Source of the DNA: Eubacteriaceae bacterium
Lineage (GTDB): Bacteria > Bacillota > Clostridia > Lachnospirales > Lachnospiraceae
Length of the DNA: 64,000 nt
Direction of reading: 5' to 3'
NCBI GenBank assembly: GCA_910574895.1
Contig: CAJTDQ010000008.1
Location: forward strand, 1-64,000
Made by a program: the position numbers and the translations under genes. Positions 8,296 to 16,848 of the stretch are shown in pieces. The notes beneath the pieces are model-generated. The model had not been told where the DNA came from and did no database searches. It saw only the letters and a program-made list of their open reading frames with translations. The stretch's first letter is position 1. The number at the start of each line of letters is the position of its first letter.

Positions 8296-9009
8296 ATGAA
8301 AAAGGTTATAGTTATACTATTAGTGTGTTGCTTATTTAGTGATATATTATTTATGCATAATGGAATTCAAGAAGTTTATGGTAGTACAGTTGAGTATCCA
8401 ATGACAGAAAGTAAAAAACATGTAAAGATGAAAGTCTTATCTGTTAATAAAAAGCAGGTAAAACTAAAGATTATAAATAAGGGAGATAAGGATTATTATT
8501 TTTATGAAAGGTTTGTATTGAAAAAAAGAGAAAAAAACAAATGGAAAAAAATAGAATTTAAAGAAAACGTAGGATTTACATTTTTAGGTTATGAGTTTTT
8601 TAAAGAAAGAAAATATGAAACAACATCAATTGAAAATGTAGGACAATACAAGGGAAGTTTTTATTATGACATTGCATTAATACCAAAGGGAACTCTGGAT
8701 AAGTCCAAAGTAGTCGAGTATAAATATAAGTATATGGCGAGTATTCTTGATGATGCACAATATATTTTGTTGACATATCAATATGATAATGACGATTACA
8801 TAAGAGAAAAGGACAGGTTATCACATGTAGAAGATGAGTATGCCAGTGTTATCTATGATACTTCAAAATTTGATTTGCCCGCTTATATCTATATGTATAA
8901 TGTGGGAGACAGCAATGAATTTGCATTGGTAAATGATGAAATGAAACAGATTACATATATATGTATTCAATGTCCTTTTGATTTTATAGGTGAGAGATAT
9001 GTAGTGTAA
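8296..9009 (+). CDS. Secreted protein with Ig-like N-terminal half, paralog of 2350-2769
   Basis: 237 residues with ribosome site TTGGAG and signal peptide MKKVIVILLVCCLFSDILF. The first half matches the protein at 2350 (EVYGST, VLKKREKNKWKKIEF). The second half (SILDDAQYILLTYQYD, YIYMYNVGDSNEFALV) is absent from that paralog and unrecognised; it could be a separate domain or a joining of two genes. Its place at the end of the RHS array makes an immunity role plausible but unproven. Confidence 0.6.
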   Translation: MKKVIVILLVCCLFSDILFMHNGIQEVYGSTVEYPMTESKKHVKMKVLSVNKKQVKLKIINKGDKDYYFYERFVLKKREKNKWKKIEFKENVGFTFLGYEFFKERKYETTSIENVGQYKGSFYYDIALIPKGTLDKSKVVEYKYKYMASILDDAQYILLTYQYDNDDYIREKDRLSHVEDEYASVIYDTSKFDLPAYIYMYNVGDSNEFALVNDEMKQITYICIQCPFDFIGERYVV

Positions 9010-9064
9010 GTATGGGAACATTATTTCATAATAATACATAATTTAAAGAAAAAAGGATATTTTT

Positions 9065-9538
9065 ATGAATTATACAAATCTAGTACCAGTAATCGGTACG
9101 GTATTACGGATTATGAGTGAAAGAGACTGTTGCAGCCATATGATGTCTCTGCAAACAGCAAACGGGATTGTAAATTTCAGAATTAATTCAGAGACAGTAG
9201 TAATAGACAGCAGGCAGCTCCGTGTAGGGATGCAGATTGCAGCATTTTATGACAGCACACTTCCGGTACCACTGATTTTTCCACCACAGTATACTGCACA
9301 GCTTGTGACAGTGATTGGCAGAAATGAACAGGTTATGATTAATCATTTTGACAATAATCTTGTTTCTACAGATGGGGCGTTACAGCTCAATGTGGCAAGG
9401 AATACTACAATTACGACACTGAATGGACAGAATTTTAACTGCAATTTGGGAAATCGTAATTTGTTAGTTTATTATACGGTTATGACAAGAAGTATACCGC
9501 CACAGACAACTCCAAGAAAAATAGTGGTGTTATGTTAA
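9065..9538 (+). CDS. Conserved hypothetical beta-rich protein
   Basis: 157 residues after AAAAAGGATATTTTT. There is no signal peptide or membrane segment. The text VGMQIAAFYDSTLPVPLIFPPQY and the end TRSIPPQTTPRKIVVL recall a Clostridial family of short OB-like beta proteins sometimes fused to copper-amine-oxidase-like domains. Base composition is less AT-rich than the RHS array, suggesting it belongs to the older chromosome. It is followed by a good terminator and stands alone. Function unknown. Confidence 0.55.
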   Translation: MNYTNLVPVIGTVLRIMSERDCCSHMMSLQTANGIVNFRINSETVVIDSRQLRVGMQIAAFYDSTLPVPLIFPPQYTAQLVTVIGRNEQVMINHFDNNLVSTDGALQLNVARNTTITTLNGQNFNCNLGNRNLLVYYTVMTRSIPPQTTPRKIVVLC

Positions 9539-9551
9539 AATAGTAATATAA

Positions 9552-9587
9552 AACTCCAGTTCCAAATTAAAGGAAACTGGAGTTTTT
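9552..9587 (+). terminator. Rho-independent terminator
   Basis: AACTCCAGTTCC pairs with GGAAACTGGAGTT around an AT-rich loop and is followed by TTTT. It ends the gene at 9065-9538. Confidence 0.85.
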
Positions 9588-9901
9588 GTATAATTGAATT
9601 ATTTTTTGTGTTATAATTGGAAAATAATGGGAGCTATAGTATAAAATACAGTGAACAGTCGTGGGTTTATCCTGGAGACATATTACCTTATAGTATTTGT
9701 AAAAAACATAAGAAAAAATGTGGCGTTTGGGAAAAGCGTTGAAAATGGGTGTTGTATAACTTGGTTTTGAATATGTTTAAAATTAAAATAAAATCAAAAT
9801 ATCTAAGATTATATACACTTGTTAGGAAAAATGCTATACATTTTACAGTTTTTTAAGATTATGTGGTTTTTTTCATATAATAGTTACTAGGGGGTAAATT
9901 T
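9588..9901. other. Intergenic region before the first XRE gene
   Basis: About 310 AT-rich bases with no gene seen. TATAAT at 9612-9617 and ATATAAT near 9877 are possible -10 elements, the second being well placed for the XRE gene at 9902. No good -35 is seen for either. Confidence 0.4.
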
Positions 9902-10216
9902 ATGAACATTAACAATATGATAAAGAGCGTAAGATGTGCAAGACGGCTTTCGGTAAAGGAGTTGTCACAAAAAGCAGATATATCAACAAAATTTTTGTAT
10001 GATATAGAAGCAGGAAAAAGGGGAGTGTTTTACATTACGCTATACAAGATTGCCAAAGCCCTGAATGTAACTTGTGATTACTTAATTTTAGGAGAAGAAA
10101 GAAATTTAAGTAATGAATTAGTAAGTGTTTTAGTGCAATTGGATACAAAGGAACAAAAGTTACTTTATACCATGGCTTTAGAAATAATTAAACTAAGAGA
10201 AAGCGAAGTCAAATAA
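9902..10216 (+). CDS. XRE-family helix-turn-helix regulator
   Basis: 104 residues, site GGGGG before ATG. An HTH_3 domain covers residues 6-63 (IKSVRCARRLSVKELSQKAD, STKFLYDIEAGKRG, NVTCDYLILG); the rest is a short helical tail. It differs from the XRE proteins inside the kinase operons, which share a longer C-terminal helical region. It sits just upstream of the first agr-like operon as a separate unit, as does a similar small XRE (15145-15465) upstream of the second. It could control the operon, but no target is proven. Confidence 0.75.
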   Translation: MNINNMIKSVRCARRLSVKELSQKADISTKFLYDIEAGKRGVFYITLYKIAKALNVTCDYLILGEERNLSNELVSVLVQLDTKEQKLLYTMALEIIKLRESEVK

Positions 10217-10252
10217 CATTTTATAAATTATGACTGAAAGTTATTAGTTAAA

Positions 10253-10270
10253 GAGGTGATAAGTATGTAA
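10253..10270 (+). other. Start-stop mini-ORF with strong ribosome site
   Basis: GAGGTGAT (10253-10260) is followed four bases later by ATG (10265-10267) and at once by TAA. A well-placed ribosome site before a minimal ORF may be chance or the trace of a deleted gene. It lies before the promoter of the first QS operon. Confidence 0.35.
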
Positions 10271-10317
10271 AAAAATCTATAAACAAAAGAAAAAATGAAT
10301 TATTGATACTATATATA

Positions 10318-10360
10318 GTATTGAAAATACGTGGCTGGTGGATAATAAGACTTATATAAT
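10318..10360 (+). promoter_or_regulatory. Promoter/operator of first XRE-RR-HK operon
   Basis: An inverted repeat GTATT-GAA-AATAC (10318-10330) runs into ACGTGG, and a TATAAT -10 lies at 10355-10360. The position expected for -35 holds TGGCTG, a poor match, as expected for an activator-dependent promoter. The same layout (GTATT-TTG-AATAC, ACGTGG, TATAAT) occurs before the second operon at 15646-15688. Conservation of the palindrome with a changed centre argues for protein binding, by the XRE or the LytTR regulator. Confidence 0.6.
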
Positions 10361-10390
10361 TAAAAGAATAATTTATATTGGAGAAATATT

Positions 10391-10774
10391 ATGCAGAGTA
10401 AAGATCACGTATATAGCAAATCAATAGGAAAGAGAATTCGTTCTATTCGAATGATGAACAATCTCACGCAGGATAATTTAGGAGATATCTTAGGTATTTC
10501 GGCTCAGGCAGTTTATAAAATAGAATCTGGCGAGAATATGATTACAGTAACTTCGTTAATTATCTTATGTGAGGAGCTGGATGTTACTCCGGATTATATT
10601 TTGTTTGGAATAAAGAAATCAGAACGAGAGTTAGAGTTATCTTTTGAAACAATGGAAGGAAATGAAAAGCTGCATTTATTGTTTCGTCTGCTGTTATACA
10701 TGAGCAAAGTAGAAAATGAGAAGTACAGAGAACCATTAGAAAACATTATTGATTTGCTGGATAAAAAAGTATAA
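10391..10774 (+). CDS. XRE-family regulator, first gene of agr-like operon 1
   Basis: 127 residues, GGAG before ATG. The N-terminal HTH domain (IGKRIRSIRMMNNLTQDNLG ... ISAQAVYKIESGENM ... VTPDYILFG) is followed by a helical region ELSFETMEGNEKLHLLFR that is closely shared with the XRE at 15720-16094, and less so with 21440-21820. Thirteen bases separate it from the response regulator gene, so it is co-transcribed with the sensor pair. Classical agr operons lack an XRE gene. It probably binds its own promoter palindrome. Confidence 0.8.
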   Translation: MQSKDHVYSKSIGKRIRSIRMMNNLTQDNLGDILGISAQAVYKIESGENMITVTSLIILCEELDVTPDYILFGIKKSERELELSFETMEGNEKLHLLFRLLLYMSKVENEKYREPLENIIDLLDKKV

Positions 10775-10786
10775 AGGATAAATGGT

Positions 10787-11521
10787 ATGAAAGGGATAAA
10801 GAAGAATATACTGGTTGTGGAAGACAGCGAGTATTATATGAATCTAATATGCAATACTTTAAGTAAAATTCCAGATATTAACATATATAAAGCAACTTGT
10901 AGTGCAGAGGCTTACAAATATGCAATGGAAATGTCGATATCTGTTTTTATTGTGGATTTAATTTTAAATACAAATGTGTTGGGAGATGTTTCTGGCATTA
11001 AGTTTATTGAGCGAATGAGAACAATAGAAAAATATAAATTTGTGCCAGTGATAATTACAACCTCATTAGAAGATCCAAAGCTCCATTCTTATAGCTACCT
11101 TCATTGTTATCGGTATTTTGAGAAAACATTTGATACAAATGAATTAGTGGAAACTGTTCTCGAAGTGCTGAAGTATGAATCCCCAAAGGAAAAGACAAAA
11201 ATTATATATTACAAAAGAGAAGGTTTGTTATTTTCTATTAACACAAATGATATTATTTATATTGAAAACTGTAATAGGTTTATTAAATATCATTGTGTGG
11301 ATGGCCTTCACACGGCACCATATCAATCCTGTAAGAAAATTATACAGGAAATGGAGTCAACTGATTTCATACAATGCAGTAAAAATACTATTGTTAATAG
11401 AAAGTATATTTTATGTGTAGATTCCATTAATAGATATATTACTTTAATGAATGAATACGGCACATTAGATATTGGTCCACGAATGAAAAAAGAGTTTATG
11501 AATAGGTTGAAAAATGATTGA
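10787..11521 (+). CDS. LytTR response regulator (AgrA-like)
   Basis: 244 residues. The receiver domain (1-125) has the acidic pair VVEDSE, phospho-acceptor Asp in FIVDLIL, the Thr in TTSLED and Lys in YFEKTFD. The C-terminal LytTR DNA-binding domain (about 140-240) contains YYKREGLLFSI, FIQCSKNTIVN and IGPRMKKEFM. A distinctive insertion-like segment HSYSYLHCYRYFEK is kept in the second paralog. The gene overlaps the kinase start by eight bases. Known AgrA-type regulators activate when the kinase senses a cyclic peptide. Confidence 0.88.
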   Translation: MKGIKKNILVVEDSEYYMNLICNTLSKIPDINIYKATCSAEAYKYAMEMSISVFIVDLILNTNVLGDVSGIKFIERMRTIEKYKFVPVIITTSLEDPKLHSYSYLHCYRYFEKTFDTNELVETVLEVLKYESPKEKTKIIYYKREGLLFSINTNDIIYIENCNRFIKYHCVDGLHTAPYQSCKKIIQEMESTDFIQCSKNTIVNRKYILCVDSINRYITLMNEYGTLDIGPRMKKEFMNRLKND

Positions 11522-12812
11522 GTTAATATACTTGTTGGCTGAAATACTGTCGGTTGTGATATGTATTTTTAATTTAAATAATAAAACGATAAAGATTAGT
11601 ATAAATATCTTAATTTTAATATCAGTAGATGTTTTATATATTACTTTGATAAATAATGGATATTTCGAGAAAAAATCTTTACCTGTAATTTACGTGCTTA
11701 TAGTCTTTTTTTCATTATTAGAGTTTAAAAACAAATTGACATATACAATTTGTATTTGTACTACTGCTTTTATATTTGTAACAGCATTGCAAATGATAAT
11801 GTTTTTACCTGCAAGTTTGTTAAGTTTTATTTTTAGCGAAGAAGTTGTTGTATTAGTTATTAATTCAGTAAATTGTCTTTTGCTTATTTTAACAAAAAAG
11901 TTTAGTGTATATAGAAAACTGTATGATTTGTGTAAGGTAAAAGAATTAAAGGTATTTATATGTGCGGCAATTGTTTTATTGTTGATGAGTTATTATCTTT
12001 ATGTAATTAAAGTTAAAAATAAAGTACAAATGGATGCATATATTACCTGTTTGGTACTGATTGTTATGACAATGTATTTGATTCTTAGATGGCAAAAATC
12101 ACATCATGAAGTTATAGTAAAAGATAAACAAATAGAAGTAGTGAGAAAATGTAAGAATTCTTTTGAAGAACTAATAAATATTGCTAGAAAGAATCAACAT
12201 GATTTTAATAATCATATTATTGCTATTTCAGGTATGCATAATGTAATTGATACATATGAAGAATTGGTTAATGAGCAGAAAAAGTATATTGGTGAAATTA
12301 ACAATAGAAACAAAATTAATAAAGTATTATTAGGGGTAAACGAGCCGATTTTAGCTGGATATTTATTTGGAAAATTATCAAGTATAAAAGAGTATGGTAT
12401 TGATATAGAGCATACTTTGTCTGTTTTATCAAATAAGATTGATTATATAACAATATTTGATTTAAATGAAATTATTGGTATATTATTAGACAATGCAACA
12501 GAGGCAGTAATATCTGAATGTGGAGAAAATAAAAAGATTCATTTGGAATTAGAAGAAACCGACATCAGATTAAAAATTAGTGTATCAAACCCTAGTGAAT
12601 ATTTAAAGCAAGAACGGATTTTGGAGATGTTTAAAACGGGTAAATCTACGAAAGGCAAAAATAGAGGATTAGGATTAGCTAAAATAAAAGATTATCAGGA
12701 ACATTATGGTTTCGATATTTTGGTAGATAATAAACAGACAAACAATAAGAATTGGATATGTTTTACAATTATAATATTAAAAAAGATTTCAAGCAACAGC
12801 AAAGTTACTTGA
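11514..12812 (+). CDS. AgrC-like GHKL histidine kinase
   Basis: 432 residues. The N-terminal 190 residues hold about six hydrophobic segments, as in AgrC peptide receptors. The dimerisation/phosphorylation helix has KNQHDFNNHIIAISGM (His in HDFNNH). The GHKL ATPase follows: N-box GILLDNATEAV and G-box STKGKNRGLGLAKIKD. It runs convergently towards the small minus-strand gene agrD1, its likely ligand source. Confidence 0.88.
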   Translation: MIELIYLLAEILSVVICIFNLNNKTIKISINILILISVDVLYITLINNGYFEKKSLPVIYVLIVFFSLLEFKNKLTYTICICTTAFIFVTALQMIMFLPASLLSFIFSEEVVVLVINSVNCLLLILTKKFSVYRKLYDLCKVKELKVFICAAIVLLLMSYYLYVIKVKNKVQMDAYITCLVLIVMTMYLILRWQKSHHEVIVKDKQIEVVRKCKNSFEELINIARKNQHDFNNHIIAISGMHNVIDTYEELVNEQKKYIGEINNRNKINKVLLGVNEPILAGYLFGKLSSIKEYGIDIEHTLSVLSNKIDYITIFDLNEIIGILLDNATEAVISECGENKKIHLELEETDIRLKISVSNPSEYLKQERILEMFKTGKSTKGKNRGLGLAKIKDYQEHYGFDILVDNKQTNNKNWICFTIIILKKISSNSKVT

Positions 12813-12822
12813 AATCCATTTT
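12785..12822 (-). terminator. Terminator for agrD1 transcript
   Basis: GATTTCAAG (12785-12793) pairs with CTTGAAATC (12808-12816). Read on the minus strand the stem is followed by a T-run (TTTTTTAATATT); on the plus strand the following text is only CATTTTAAAA. It overlaps the last codons of the kinase gene. Confidence 0.65.
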
Positions 12823-12827
12823 AAAAC

Positions 12828-12965
12828 TTATTCAAAGTCTTCAGGAAGTGGATATTTCTGTTCACCAAAAAATAGAAGGCTTATTTTGGAAAAACGAACC
12901 CATAATGCCATAGCCATGCATAAGTTGCATATGGTTCCTATACTAGTAAGTTTGATTTTTTTCAT
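12828..12965 (-). CDS. agrD: AgrD-like cyclic lactone autoinducer precursor 1
   Basis: 45 codons from ATG 12965 (AAAGGA upstream; two further in-frame ATGs lie 12 and 18 bases before it). The layout is AgrD: basic start MKKIKL, an amphipathic/hydrophobic leader with CNLC, then ISLLFF and a charged, Pro-containing tail GEQKYPLPEDFE. By analogy with AgrD processing the ring would be Ser29-Phe33 (SLLFF), with AgrB cutting before Gly34. Two other precursors in this window have exactly the same length and plan, which makes chance very unlikely. It faces the AgrC-like kinase tail to tail. Confidence 0.8.
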   Translation of the reverse strand: MKKIKLTSIGTICNLCMAMALWVRFSKISLLFFGEQKYPLPEDFE

Positions 12966-12983
12966 GATTTGCATTCCTTTCAT

Positions 12984-13077
12984 ATTATTTTAGCAATACC
13001 AAGTTGTAAAAATATAAGTGATATAAAGTTTAACCTGTATAAATAAATCCAGAAAAAAATACTGGAATATGCTAACA
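12984..13077 (-). pseudogene. Degraded 3' end of an agrB gene
   Basis: Read on the minus strand, GTTAGCATATTCCAG (13076-13062) through TTGCTAAAATAAT aligns with the last 35 codons of the intact agrB at 18489-19061 (GTTAGCATTTTCCAG ... GTCGCCAAAATTC), with small indels. The translation keeps VSIFQ and IQV and then loses the frame. It sits immediately upstream of agrD1, just as agrB sits upstream of agrD2b. Upstream sequence to about 13,260 is open on this strand but shows no AgrB motif. The remaining bases to 13,324 are AT-rich promoter sequence of the next gene. Confidence 0.6.
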
Positions 13078-13324
13078 AATATTAATAACATTAATATCAT
13101 ATACAGTATAATTGTTAAAATTAATATTAATACATAACTATGAAAAAAGAGGGTATTTTCATAATAAACGTAATAATTTGTAATTTCTTGCCTAAAGTTT
13201 AGGAAGAAAGCATATTTATATATAAACTAAAAAACGGGTACCTTATATAAATTTAATACTTAAAAAAATTTAAAAATGATAAAATATATAAAAAAAAGCA
13301 AAAGAAAGAAGGAGGGTTTTTCTA

Positions 13325-14812
13325 ATGAAATTAAGAAAAGTATTGGCAATAGTTTTAAGTGCAAGTTTGATATTTGCCGGCACCGCAAATATGGCTTATG
13401 CTGACGAGGGACAAGGAGATGAAGGAGGAGACACTGCTGTCACTTATGAATTAAAAGTAAATGGCAAGCAGTTTTCAGAAAACAAAACTACAATTCAATG
13501 TGGTGAAGGAACAGCAGAATATAATCATGAAGCAGCAACATTGACATTGAGTAATGCGCAGATTACTGAGATAATGGGATATTCAGGTGGATGTATTTCA
13601 TCACAGATTGAAGGGCTGAAAATTGTTCTTGTAGGTGATAATACAATCAGTAATAGTTATAATACGGGAATTAATTCTACGAATGATGTTACAATTACAG
13701 GTGAAGGTACATTAAAAATATCTGGTTATATGGGCATTGAATCAGGTTCTTATGGCAGCCAGAATGGTGTGCTGACAATAAAGGACACAAAAGTAATTAT
13801 AAATACAGATGATAAGTGTGTTTCAGCAAATACAGATATTGTTGTTGAAAATAGTGTGTTTGAAGCAAAGGTAAATCATGGTACATATTCTTATGCCACA
13901 GCAATTTCTATGGGCAGTGTTGGAAAATTTGTGGTAACAAATAGTGACGTAACTGTTGAATCACCTGAAAATTCAGCAATTTATATGGGAGATGTATTCT
14001 CAGAAACAGAAAGAAAGTTTATACTTAATTCTGGCAATGTTATAATTAAAAATTTAGGGGGAAGTTCTTCTGCTATTCATTTTGGACCAGTAGAGAATGC
14101 TGCTATTGAAATCAATGGTGGTATGTTAAATGTAGAAAGTGCTTCTACAGTTACTAATCTTGCAGAATCAGCTATTACGATAAAAAATACAAGTATTGCA
14201 TCTGGATCATGGGATGGAAATAATATAAAAATCACACATCCGGAACATCATTTTAGTTCAGAATGGGTATTTGATAAAGATAACCACTGGCATGAATGTG
14301 AATGTGGAGAGAAGCAGGATGTGGCTGCACATACAGGAGGAACTGCAACAGAAGAAGAGCAGGCAGTTTGTGAAGTATGCAAATCACCTTATGGTGACAA
14401 AGTAACAAAACCAATCGAGACCACAGAAGCACCAACAACAAGTGCATTGTCCAAGGTAGAAACAACTACAGCAAATGCAGTAGAAACTACAACTGCAAAT
14501 AATCCAACGAAGGCGATTAAAGTAGGTAAAACAACGTGCAAAACTGCAACAAAAAAATATAAAGCAGCAAAAATCAAAATTTCTTTAAAGAAAGTAAAAA
14601 AAGCAAATAAATATCAGGTACAGATTTCTAAGTCAAAGAAATTTAATAAAGTTTTAGTGAAAAAAACAGTTAAAACAGTTAAATTTGTAATTACTAGTAA
14701 AAAACTTGAAAATAAGAAAAAGTTGTTTGTCAGAGTAAGAGCACTTCAACTTGTTAATAGAAGAGTTTACGCAGGAAAATGGTCAAAGCTTAAAAAAGTG
14801 AAAATTAAATAA
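13325..14812 (+). CDS. Secreted beta-helix/carbohydrate-binding-like protein with Thr linker and FnIII-like end
   Basis: 495 residues after AAGGAGGG. The signal peptide runs to about residue 27 (ANMAYADEG). Residues 35-300 are repeats of short beta strands with Asn/Thr/Gly turns (LTLSNAQI, VTITGEGTLKISG, INGGMLNV), as in parallel beta-helix or carbohydrate-binding domain proteins. Then comes HWHECECGEKQDVAAH and CEVCK, a Cys/His knuckle common in Lachnospiraceae surface proteins, a Thr/Pro-rich linker (TTEAPTTS), and a basic FnIII-like domain (KYQVQISKSKKF ... VRVRALQ). No sortase signal is seen. Lying between the two QS loci it may be a regulated exoprotein, but no shared promoter motif was found. 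Confidence 0.7.
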   Translation: MKLRKVLAIVLSASLIFAGTANMAYADEGQGDEGGDTAVTYELKVNGKQFSENKTTIQCGEGTAEYNHEAATLTLSNAQITEIMGYSGGCISSQIEGLKIVLVGDNTISNSYNTGINSTNDVTITGEGTLKISGYMGIESGSYGSQNGVLTIKDTKVIINTDDKCVSANTDIVVENSVFEAKVNHGTYSYATAISMGSVGKFVVTNSDVTVESPENSAIYMGDVFSETERKFILNSGNVIIKNLGGSSSAIHFGPVENAAIEINGGMLNVESASTVTNLAESAITIKNTSIASGSWDGNNIKITHPEHHFSSEWVFDKDNHWHECECGEKQDVAAHTGGTATEEEQAVCEVCKSPYGDKVTKPIETTEAPTTSALSKVETTTANAVETTTANNPTKAIKVGKTTCKTATKKYKAAKIKISLKKVKKANKYQVQISKSKKFNKVLVKKTVKTVKFVITSKKLENKKKLFVRVRALQLVNRRVYAGKWSKLKKVKIK

Positions 14813-14871
14813 AAAGTGTAGTTACTTTTAAGTTTTACAAATATCGTATTGATTTATTTAAGAGAATGAGA

Positions 14872-14916
14872 AGTCTAAGAATACGTATGTAAAGTATGCA
14901 TTCTTAGACTTTTTTA
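14872..14916 (+). terminator. Rho-independent terminator
   Basis: AGTCTAAGAAT (14872-14882) pairs perfectly with ATTCTTAGACT (14900-14910), followed by TTTTTT. It ends the secreted protein gene. Confidence 0.88.
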
Positions 14917-15144
14917 TTATGAAATTGTAGGTATATTAATGATGATATATTAAAAATACTATATAAAATACGTTTTTATTACACTATTTAATGCAAAAAG
15001 CATATTATTTAAAAATAGCCAAACAACATTATGCTGGTATGTTATAATATATAAAATTGTTGTGAGCGTTTTATTTTTTACAATCTGCTTAAAGATAAAA
15101 TTTAACAAATAGCATAAGGATAAAAGTGAGAGGAGAGAAAAACA

Positions 15145-15465
15145 ATGAAATTAGAATCTATAGGAGTAAAGATTAGGGAAAAGAGGGAACAGAAGTCATG
15201 GAGCCAGGAGGCATTAGCATGTGCGGCAGACTTATCTACCGTATATATTGGAATGATTGAACGAGGAGAAAAAGTACCTAGATTGCAGACCTTTTTAAGA
15301 ATCGTACATTGTTTGGGAACTACACCTAATGATTTATTGGCGGGATTATTTCCTGAGAAAAAAAATGAAGAAACTTTTAAGTATAAACATGAAATTGAAA
15401 AATTAAGTGTAAAAGACAAGAATAAAATGTATAAAATAATGGAGGCCTTTTTTGAAGAATACTAG
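15145..15465 (+). CDS. XRE-family helix-turn-helix regulator
   Basis: 106 residues, GAGAGGAGAG before ATG. HTH domain at residues 5-65 (VKIREKREQKSWSQEALACA, STVYIGMIERGEKVPRL, GTTPNDLLAGLF), then a helical tail. A weak hairpin follows the gene (CAAATCTA/TAGATTTG near 15476-15500). It occupies the same place relative to operon 2 as the XRE at 9902 does to operon 1. Confidence 0.75.
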   Translation: MKLESIGVKIREKREQKSWSQEALACAADLSTVYIGMIERGEKVPRLQTFLRIVHCLGTTPNDLLAGLFPEKKNEETFKYKHEIEKLSVKDKNKMYKIMEAFFEEY

Positions 15466-15645
15466 GTAATAATGCAAATCTACATTATTGCTAGATTTGT
15501 AAGAATATGTTAAAATACAATTGCTTTTTAAATTTGATACTTAATAAAAAATAAAAACAGTTATATATGAGTCACTCAAATATGTCATATAGAGTATCAT
15601 ATATAATTTTTTTTTACCCCGAGCCGATTATAAATATATGATATA

Positions 15646-15688
15646 GTATTTTGAATACGTGGATAGTAAATAATAAGATTTATATAAT
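15646..15688 (+). promoter_or_regulatory. Promoter/operator of second XRE-RR-HK operon
   Basis: Inverted repeat GTATT-TTG-AATAC (15646-15658), then CGTGGATAGTAAATAATAAG and TATAAT at 15683-15688. It is strongly conserved with 10318-10360, including spacing and the poor -35, and so is likely bound by related regulators. Confidence 0.6.
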
Positions 15689-15719
15689 TATAAGAATAAT
15701 CTATGTATGGAGAGATATT

Positions 15720-16094
15720 ATGCGAAATAAAGACCACAGAAACAATAAAGAAATTGGCAAAAGGATTCGTTCTGTAAGAATGATGAATAATCTTACACAG
15801 GATAATCTGGGAGATATGTTAGGTATAACTGGACAGGCTATACAAAAAATGGAAGCTGGTGAAAATATGATTACAGTAAATTCATTGATGATATTATGCG
15901 AAAAATTAGACGTAACACCAGATTATATACTGTTTGATAAACCAAAAACGGAACGTGATGTAGAGTTATCGTTTGAAACTTTAGAGGGCAATCAAAAATT
16001 GCAATTACTATTTCGATTATTGTTATATGTTAGTAAAGTTGAAAATGAAAAATATAGAAATTTATTAGAATCAATAATTGGCACGTTAGATTAA
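15720..16094 (+). CDS. XRE-family regulator, first gene of agr-like operon 2
   Basis: 124 residues from ATG 15720, preceded by GGAGAG. An in-frame ATG 69 bases further upstream lies in the promoter region and is rejected. The HTH part IGKRIRSVRMMNNLTQDNLG and the tail ELSFETLEGNQKLQLLFRLL are near-identical to those of 10391-10774. Nineteen bases separate it from the response regulator. Confidence 0.8.
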   Translation: MRNKDHRNNKEIGKRIRSVRMMNNLTQDNLGDMLGITGQAIQKMEAGENMITVNSLMILCEKLDVTPDYILFDKPKTERDVELSFETLEGNQKLQLLFRLLLYVSKVENEKYRNLLESIIGTLD

Positions 16095-16113
16095 AGGATA
16101 AAGGACATTTAAG

Positions 16114-16848
16114 ATGAAAGTGTTTAATAAAAATATACTTGTTATAGAAGATAATGAGTTTTATATGGATTTAATATGCAATGAACTGGAGCAGTTAGAA
16201 AATGTTAATATATACAGAGCAACAAATAGTGCAGATGCATATAAATATGCGATGGAGATATGTATCGATGTATTTATTGTTGATATTATTTTAAATACAA
16301 ATGCATTAGGAGATGTATCAGGAATTAAGTTTATTGAAAGAATTAGAACTATAAATAAATATAAGTTTGCACCGATAATTATCACTACTTCTCTAGAAGA
16401 CCCTAAACTCCATTCTTATAGTTATTTACATTGCTATCGTTATTTTGAAAAGAAATATGATCCGAAAGAATTATTTGCGACTGTTCTTGAAGTACTGCAG
16501 TATGAAACACCAAATGAAAGTACAAAGATGATTTATTATAAACGAGAGGGACTGCTGTTTTCAATCAATATTCAGGATATCATTTTTATTGAGAATTGTA
16601 ACAGATATATAGAATATCATTGTACAGATGGGGTTCATAAAGCACCATATAAGTCTTGTAAAAATTTAATAGAAGACATACATTCTGAAGATTTTCTACA
16701 ATGCAACAGGCACACAATTGTTAACAGAAGATATATTCTGTATGTAGATCTTGTAAATAGATATATAGAGTTAACAAATGATTATGGAAGTTTAGAAATA
16801 GGACCACGAATGAAGAAAGATTTAATAAGCAGGTTGAAAAATGATTGA
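16114..16848 (+). CDS. LytTR response regulator (AgrA-like), paralog 2
   Basis: 244 residues, same length and domain plan as the regulator at 10787-11521: receiver domain with VIEDNE, FIVDIIL and YFEKKYD, then LytTR domain with YYKREGLLFSI and CNRHTIVNRRYI. The match includes HSYSYLHCYRYFEK. It overlaps the kinase start by eight bases exactly as in operon 1, so the two operons arose by duplication. Confidence 0.88.
   Translation: MKVFNKNILVIEDNEFYMDLICNELEQLENVNIYRATNSADAYKYAMEICIDVFIVDIILNTNALGDVSGIKFIERIRTINKYKFAPIIITTSLEDPKLHSYSYLHCYRYFEKKYDPKELFATVLEVLQYETPNESTKMIYYKREGLLFSINIQDIIFIENCNRYIEYHCTDGVHKAPYKSCKNLIEDIHSEDFLQCNRHTIVNRRYILYVDLVNRYIELTNDYGSLEIGPRMKKDLISRLKND

Noticed and set aside
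11175-11420. Second frame inside the first LytTR gene
   Set aside because: Shadow frame; the LytTR motifs are in the main frame and it has no ribosome site.
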